Source: JAYZQT01 sp964412235
GTDB lineage: Bacteria; Pseudomonadota; Alphaproteobacteria; MPNO01; UBA830
Assembly: GCA_964412235.1 (NCBI GenBank)
Contig: CAYPNT010000101.1
Coordinates: forward strand, 1 to 8,834
Reading direction: 5' to 3'
DNA: 8,834 nucleotides
Shown here one piece after another: positions 5,947 through 8,834 of the stretch. Within the stretch, counting starts at the first letter, position 1. Each line of letters opens with the position of its first letter. The notes beneath the pieces were generated by a model. That model ran no database searches. It saw nothing but the letters and a program-made list of their open reading frames with translations, and had not been told where the DNA came from. The translations under genes and the position numbers were made by a program.

Positions 5947-6642
5947 TCAACTCGGCTCTTTTCGGCGCGGTATTAATAACCACCCAAAAATAAGAGCCGC
6001 TAAAGCCGCGCCGGCAAATTCGGCAATGACAAAAGCCGGAACATCGACGGGACGAATTCCAGAAAATGTATCCGTAAAGGCCCTGGCTATAGCGACTGCG
6101 GGATTTGCGAAAGACGTGGAGGACGTAAACCAGTACCCGGCAGAAATGAAAAGGCCCACTGCATACGGGACAGTGTGGGGACAAAAACGTATGCAACCGA
6201 GGATCGTAGCCACAAGCCCAAACGCCGCAATAACTTCCGCCGCCCATTGGGAAATCCCGGTACGTACGTGGGTTGACCACGTAAACACGTCAAGTTCAAA
6301 CATGAAGTGTGCGATTACCGTTCCGGAAATTCCACCAACTACCTGGACTACCATATACAATGGCACCTCTCGCGCAGGAAACATCCGTCTCATCCAAAAT
6401 GCGACGGTTACCGCGGGATTAAAGTGGGCACCGGAAACAGGACCGAATATTGAGATTAATACAACGAGTATCGCGCCGGTCGCGACGGTGTTGCCGAGCA
6501 AGGCGATTGCATCATTTCCATTGGCCAAGCGCTCGGCCATAATCCCCGACCCAACCACGGTTGCGACCAGGAAAGCCGTACCAATTGCTTCCGCGAGCAG
6601 GCGTCGCTTTAAATCAAATTGGTCTATTTTCTTGTCCGGCAT
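5947..6642 (-). CDS. Aquaporin / major intrinsic protein, AqpS-like
   Basis: A 231-residue MIP channel with six membrane segments and two half-helices. The NPA boxes are HFNPAVT (N75) and SFANPAVAIAR (N180). The usual selectivity-filter Arg three residues after the second Asn is Val183. R187 follows four residues later, as in the AqpS group described from the Sinorhizobium meliloti arsenic operon, where Val replaces this Arg. The stretch AGYWFTSSTSFANPA before the second box also resembles that group. Loss of the Arg widens the filter, so small neutral solutes (arsenite, methylated arsenic, polyols or other uncharged compounds) are more likely than strict water passage. No ars gene is near. 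The gene lies 59 bp behind ubiD and may share its transcript. Here it may be an uptake or efflux route for a pathway compound, which is inference. No clear Shine-Dalgarno precedes the ATG. Confidence 0.88.
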   Translation of the reverse strand: MPDKKIDQFDLKRRLLAEAIGTAFLVATVVGSGIMAERLANGNDAIALLGNTVATGAILVVLISIFGPVSGAHFNPAVTVAFWMRRMFPAREVPLYMVVQVVGGISGTVIAHFMFELDVFTWSTHVRTGISQWAAEVIAAFGLVATILGCIRFCPHTVPYAVGLFISAGYWFTSSTSFANPAVAIARAFTDTFSGIRPVDVPAFVIAEFAGAALAALIFGWLLIPRRKEPS

Positions 6643-6680
6643 ATCATGTTGGCAAACTTTTATTATTTAGTCATTGGAAA

Positions 6681-6692
6681 TAACGCACGTTA
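6681..6692. repeat. Inverted repeat TAACG-CA-CGTTA between ubiD-like and aquaporin genes
   Basis: A 5-bp perfect inverted repeat with a 2-bp centre lies 10 bp after the UbiD stop and about 40 bp before the aquaporin start. It is too short and AT-poor in its tail to terminate. It could be a small operator for the aquaporin gene or a chance palindrome. Confidence 0.25.
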
Positions 6693-6701
6693 CACAAAAC
6701 G

Positions 6702-8237
6702 TCAGTCACTATCCTTTTCGAAGTGCCTAACAACAGGTGGTTGGCCGGGAAGGCCAAGCCGTTCCCAATCACCCGTTACTTTGTCGTAAACTTTTTTACT
6801 CAGCATTGTTCTCTTAGAAAAGTTCTTGATATTCTTGTGATCCTTGCAGGCATTTATTAAGGCCTTGGATCCGTAGGGCCGGTTTTCAGCCGGGTATTGG
6901 CTGGGATCAAGTTGAGTACTCCACGTGTCGCGCAAAATATCAATATCATCGACGGGGTGACTGCGGCTCGCCATAGCCCACAATACCTGGTCCATATCAC
7001 AGGGATCGATATCTTCATCGACAGCAATAACCCATTTAGTGTAGTAGGCTCCGCCTGGAACTTGAGCCGCAAGCGCCAACACTTGCGCGGCATGGCCCGC
7101 GTAACGCTGCTCCACACTGACCACCGTCATACCCCAACCACCGGCTGCCGCAGGGTGACAATAGACCCCCTCTATTCCAGGGATTCCGAGTTTATCAAAA
7201 TCATTCCACACTCGGGCGGAACGAATAATTGCAAAAAAACCACTTTGTTCGCAGGATGGGTAATCCGCCATTAAAGCATTGGTCATAATCGGTTGAGAAC
7301 GATGATGTAACGCTGTGATTTCTACAAGAGGAGCCTCTCCCTCGGGTCTCCCATAATACCCTGTAAATTCGCCGAACGGCCCTTCTGATTTCATTGACCC
7401 GGGTTTTAAGACACCCTCAATAACCAATTCAGCATTGGCGGGTATCATTAAGTCGGTTGTCTTCCCTTTAACCACCGACACCGCTTGATCCCGGATACCG
7501 CCGATAAACTCATACTCGGAAATATTTTTGGGAAAACCCTGTGAGCCAACCAGCATAAAAATCGGATCCACGCCCCAAGCAGCCGCTACCTCAATCGCCT
7601 CACCCCTTTCCCAAGATCTCTCTATATGCAGACGAGCATCTTTACCTGGTGAAAGATAAAGGCCGGCGGCGCGTTTACCCTGTTGCATCATGCGATAAGT
7701 GCCGACGTTTAGATATCCGCTGTCAGGATCCCGAGTGATGACGCAATCTGCGGTTCCCGGATACCGCCCACCGTCGAGTGGCCAGTGGATGGGTATAGGC
7801 AGTTCATCAAGATCAATGTCGTCACCAAATAAAGTGTTTTCGAACACCGGCGCCTCCTCGGGTGCGACCTCACGCGGGGGGATACGTTGCATAAGCTTAG
7901 TTTTAACTTTTCTGATTAGTTCAAGTGTCGGCGTGTCCGCATCTTCGCCAAGCGTAAGTGCAATACGCTTTAGACTTGGTCCCGCGAGGTTCCAAAGCAA
8001 TCGAGCATTTATACCTCCCTCCTCAAAGCCCTCAGTTTTCTCGAACATAACAGTAGGCGATGGGTTTTGTTTGGCCAAAAGATACCCTATCGCACTCATT
8101 TCCTGGTCGCGACTAACGGGTTCCGAAACCCGAACCAGTTCACCTATATTATCAACCTCTTGCAACCATTGGCGAAGGTCTTGAATAGGTTCATTTTGGG
8201 TCCGCTGGTTAACTGTGTTGGGGGTTTTCTTAGTCAT
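6702..8237 (-). CDS. UbiD-family prenylated-FMN-dependent decarboxylase
   Basis: A 511-residue UbiD-fold (de)carboxylase, of usual length. It should remove or add a carboxyl group on an aromatic or unsaturated acid, using prenylated FMN supplied by a UbiX enzyme that is not in this window. The catalytic triad is intact: R182 in NVGTYR, and E285 and E290 in EGPFGEFTGYYG, equivalent to Arg173, Glu277 and Glu282 of fungal Fdc1. The metal ligands N177 and E241 (SEYEF) are kept, but the position of Fdc1 His191 reads D200 (SPGKDARLH), where relatives I recall have SPGKHG. The C-terminal half has the YAGHA and AxRxHPVDDI blocks. The start gives a normal N-terminus, with DLRQWLQ at 20-26, behind an AGAAAGA ribosome-site-like run. 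It lies 51 bp after the oxidoreductase gene and 59 bp before the aquaporin, probably one operon. The family is broad (ubiquinone, phenols, cinnamates), and the neighbours favour catabolism. Confidence 0.92.
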   Translation of the reverse strand: MTKKTPNTVNQRTQNEPIQDLRQWLQEVDNIGELVRVSEPVSRDQEMSAIGYLLAKQNPSPTVMFEKTEGFEEGGINARLLWNLAGPSLKRIALTLGEDADTPTLELIRKVKTKLMQRIPPREVAPEEAPVFENTLFGDDIDLDELPIPIHWPLDGGRYPGTADCVITRDPDSGYLNVGTYRMMQQGKRAAGLYLSPGKDARLHIERSWERGEAIEVAAAWGVDPIFMLVGSQGFPKNISEYEFIGGIRDQAVSVVKGKTTDLMIPANAELVIEGVLKPGSMKSEGPFGEFTGYYGRPEGEAPLVEITALHHRSQPIMTNALMADYPSCEQSGFFAIIRSARVWNDFDKLGIPGIEGVYCHPAAAGGWGMTVVSVEQRYAGHAAQVLALAAQVPGGAYYTKWVIAVDEDIDPCDMDQVLWAMASRSHPVDDIDILRDTWSTQLDPSQYPAENRPYGSKALINACKDHKNIKNFSKRTMLSKKVYDKVTGDWERLGLPGQPPVVRHFEKDSD

Positions 8238-8288
8238 GCTGTTATCTTTCTGCTTATTATGTCCAACTTAAGCGTGAAAAGATTTTTC

Positions 8289-8834
8289 TTAAACACTCAC
8301 AAGATCGGCCTGCGTCAACACCAGTCGCCCCTGTATCGAACGTGACTTAACCTTTCGCAGACCATTCTTATATTGGTCAATGGGCATCACCTCTGTAGGC
8401 AAGGGTTTTATTTTACCTGCCTCATATAACTCAAAAATATGATCAAAGCATTTCTTGGTAAGGTCCGGACGACGGCGACGGTAATCACTAATCTGTAACC
8501 CTCCCACGTCGATATTTTTAACCAGTAAATAATTTGTTTTCAAAGACGGAATGCGGCCCGCTGCAAACCCAATCACCACGACGCGGCCACGCCACGCAAC
8601 TGCTCGAAGTGCGGCTTCAAATACGTCTCCCCCAAGCGGATCAACTACGATATCGACACCACGGCCATCGGTCACCGCAAACACCTGTTCACGAAGTGAA
8701 TCACGGATATTTTCGCTATTAAGATCCACCAAATAATCCGCCCCAGAATCTTGAACGAGGCGAGCCTTTTCCAGAGTTGAAATACCGGCGATCGCCGTCC
8801 CACCAAGAGCTTTAATTAATTGGATACAGGCGAG
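8289..8834 (-). CDS. Quinone oxidoreductase / MDR-family dehydrogenase, C-terminal part, 5' end outside the window
   Basis: The frame is open from the window edge to TAA (8291-8289), giving the last 181 residues of a medium-chain reductase. It begins inside the NAD(P)-binding Rossmann domain (ACIQLIKALGGTAIAG, then a K-A-R-L...GADYLVD block). It continues with DGRGVDIVVDPLGG and GRVVVIGFAAGRIPSLKTN, then LLVKNIDVGGL, and ends with SIQGRLVLT. The GFA-x-G-xIP-x-xxxN pattern is typical of NADPH:quinone reductase-like members, which usually lack zinc, though the N-terminal half that would show zinc ligands is missing. These enzymes reduce quinones, enones or enoyl-CoA double bonds. A TTG at 8732-8730 could look like a start, but the family sequence clearly continues upstream of it. 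The gene leads the UbiD gene by 51 bp on the same strand, so it may belong to the same transcript. Confidence 0.87.
   Translation of the reverse strand, partial: LACIQLIKALGGTAIAGISTLEKARLVQDSGADYLVDLNSENIRDSLREQVFAVTDGRGVDIVVDPLGGDVFEAALRAVAWRGRVVVIGFAAGRIPSLKTNYLLVKNIDVGGLQISDYRRRRPDLTKKCFDHIFELYEAGKIKPLPTEVMPIDQYKNGLRKVKSRSIQGRLVLTQADLVSV

Noticed and set aside
5927..6670. A 247-codon plus-strand open frame opposite the aquaporin gene
   Set aside because: It lies antisense over the whole aquaporin. Its product shows no recognisable fold or membrane pattern, while the minus strand has both NPA boxes in order.
7699..8345. Plus-strand open frames of 161 and 92 codons opposite the UbiD gene
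   Set aside because: Low-complexity Ser/Arg-rich products with no family features. The opposite strand encodes a full UbiD protein with intact catalytic residues.
8289..8732. A complete 147-codon gene starting at TTG 8732
   Set aside because: The same frame continues to the window edge and encodes the expected preceding part of the MDR Rossmann domain, so the gene is simply cut by the window.
1..8834. CRISPR arrays, tRNA genes, insertion sequences, integrases or attachment sites
   Set aside because: No repeated spacer pattern, tRNA-like cloverleaf, transposase-like frame or long terminal repeats were seen on either strand.

Overview
The window reads as an ordinary chromosomal stretch of a proteobacterium, most likely an alphaproteobacterium with near-balanced base composition. 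The taxonomic guess rests on the style of the proteins (an AqpS-like aquaporin, the amidohydrolase_2 subfamily, the FAD monooxygenase) and is inference only. I see no phage, IS, integrase, tRNA, rRNA or CRISPR signal. Eight protein genes fill almost the whole window. Two of them run off the edges.

Layout from left to right: (1) the 3' end of a crotonase/enoyl-CoA hydratase gene on the plus strand, meeting tail-to-tail with (2) an EntE/DhbE-like aryl-acid AMP ligase on the minus strand; (3) an SDR oxidoreductase 19 nt upstream of the ligase, forming an SDR-ligase operon; (4) a 288-bp divergent control region rich in short repeats, with a perfect palindrome and a TTGACA box; (5) a plus-strand TIM-barrel amidohydrolase (ACMSD/resorcylate-decarboxylase superfamily); (6) a 136-bp convergent gap; (7) a minus-strand run, in transcription order: zinc-type quinone oxidoreductase (partial), UbiD-family decarboxylase, AqpS-like aquaporin, DinB-fold protein, and salicylate-hydroxylase-like FAD monooxygenase.

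Taken together this looks like a catabolic island for a carboxylated, probably hydroxylated, aromatic compound. The ligase would activate an aryl acid to its acyl-AMP and probably its CoA thioester. The group A FAD monooxygenase would hydroxylate the ring. UbiD and the amidohydrolase are two unrelated kinds of candidate decarboxylase or hydrolase. The SDR, the MDR reductase and the crotonase would do redox and hydration steps. The DinB-fold protein could be a metal- or thiol-dependent isomerase. The aquaporin could pass a small neutral solute. No ring-cleavage dioxygenase and no regulator gene lies inside the window, so the substrate and pathway order cannot be fixed from this sequence.

The points most worth a second look are the non-canonical active sites (ligase pocket, amidohydrolase metal site, UbiD metal-ligand position, aquaporin filter), the DinB-monooxygenase pair, and the repeat architecture between the SDR and the amidohydrolase. 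None of these proves a new system. The cluster as a whole looks like an uncharacterised aromatic-acid pathway.
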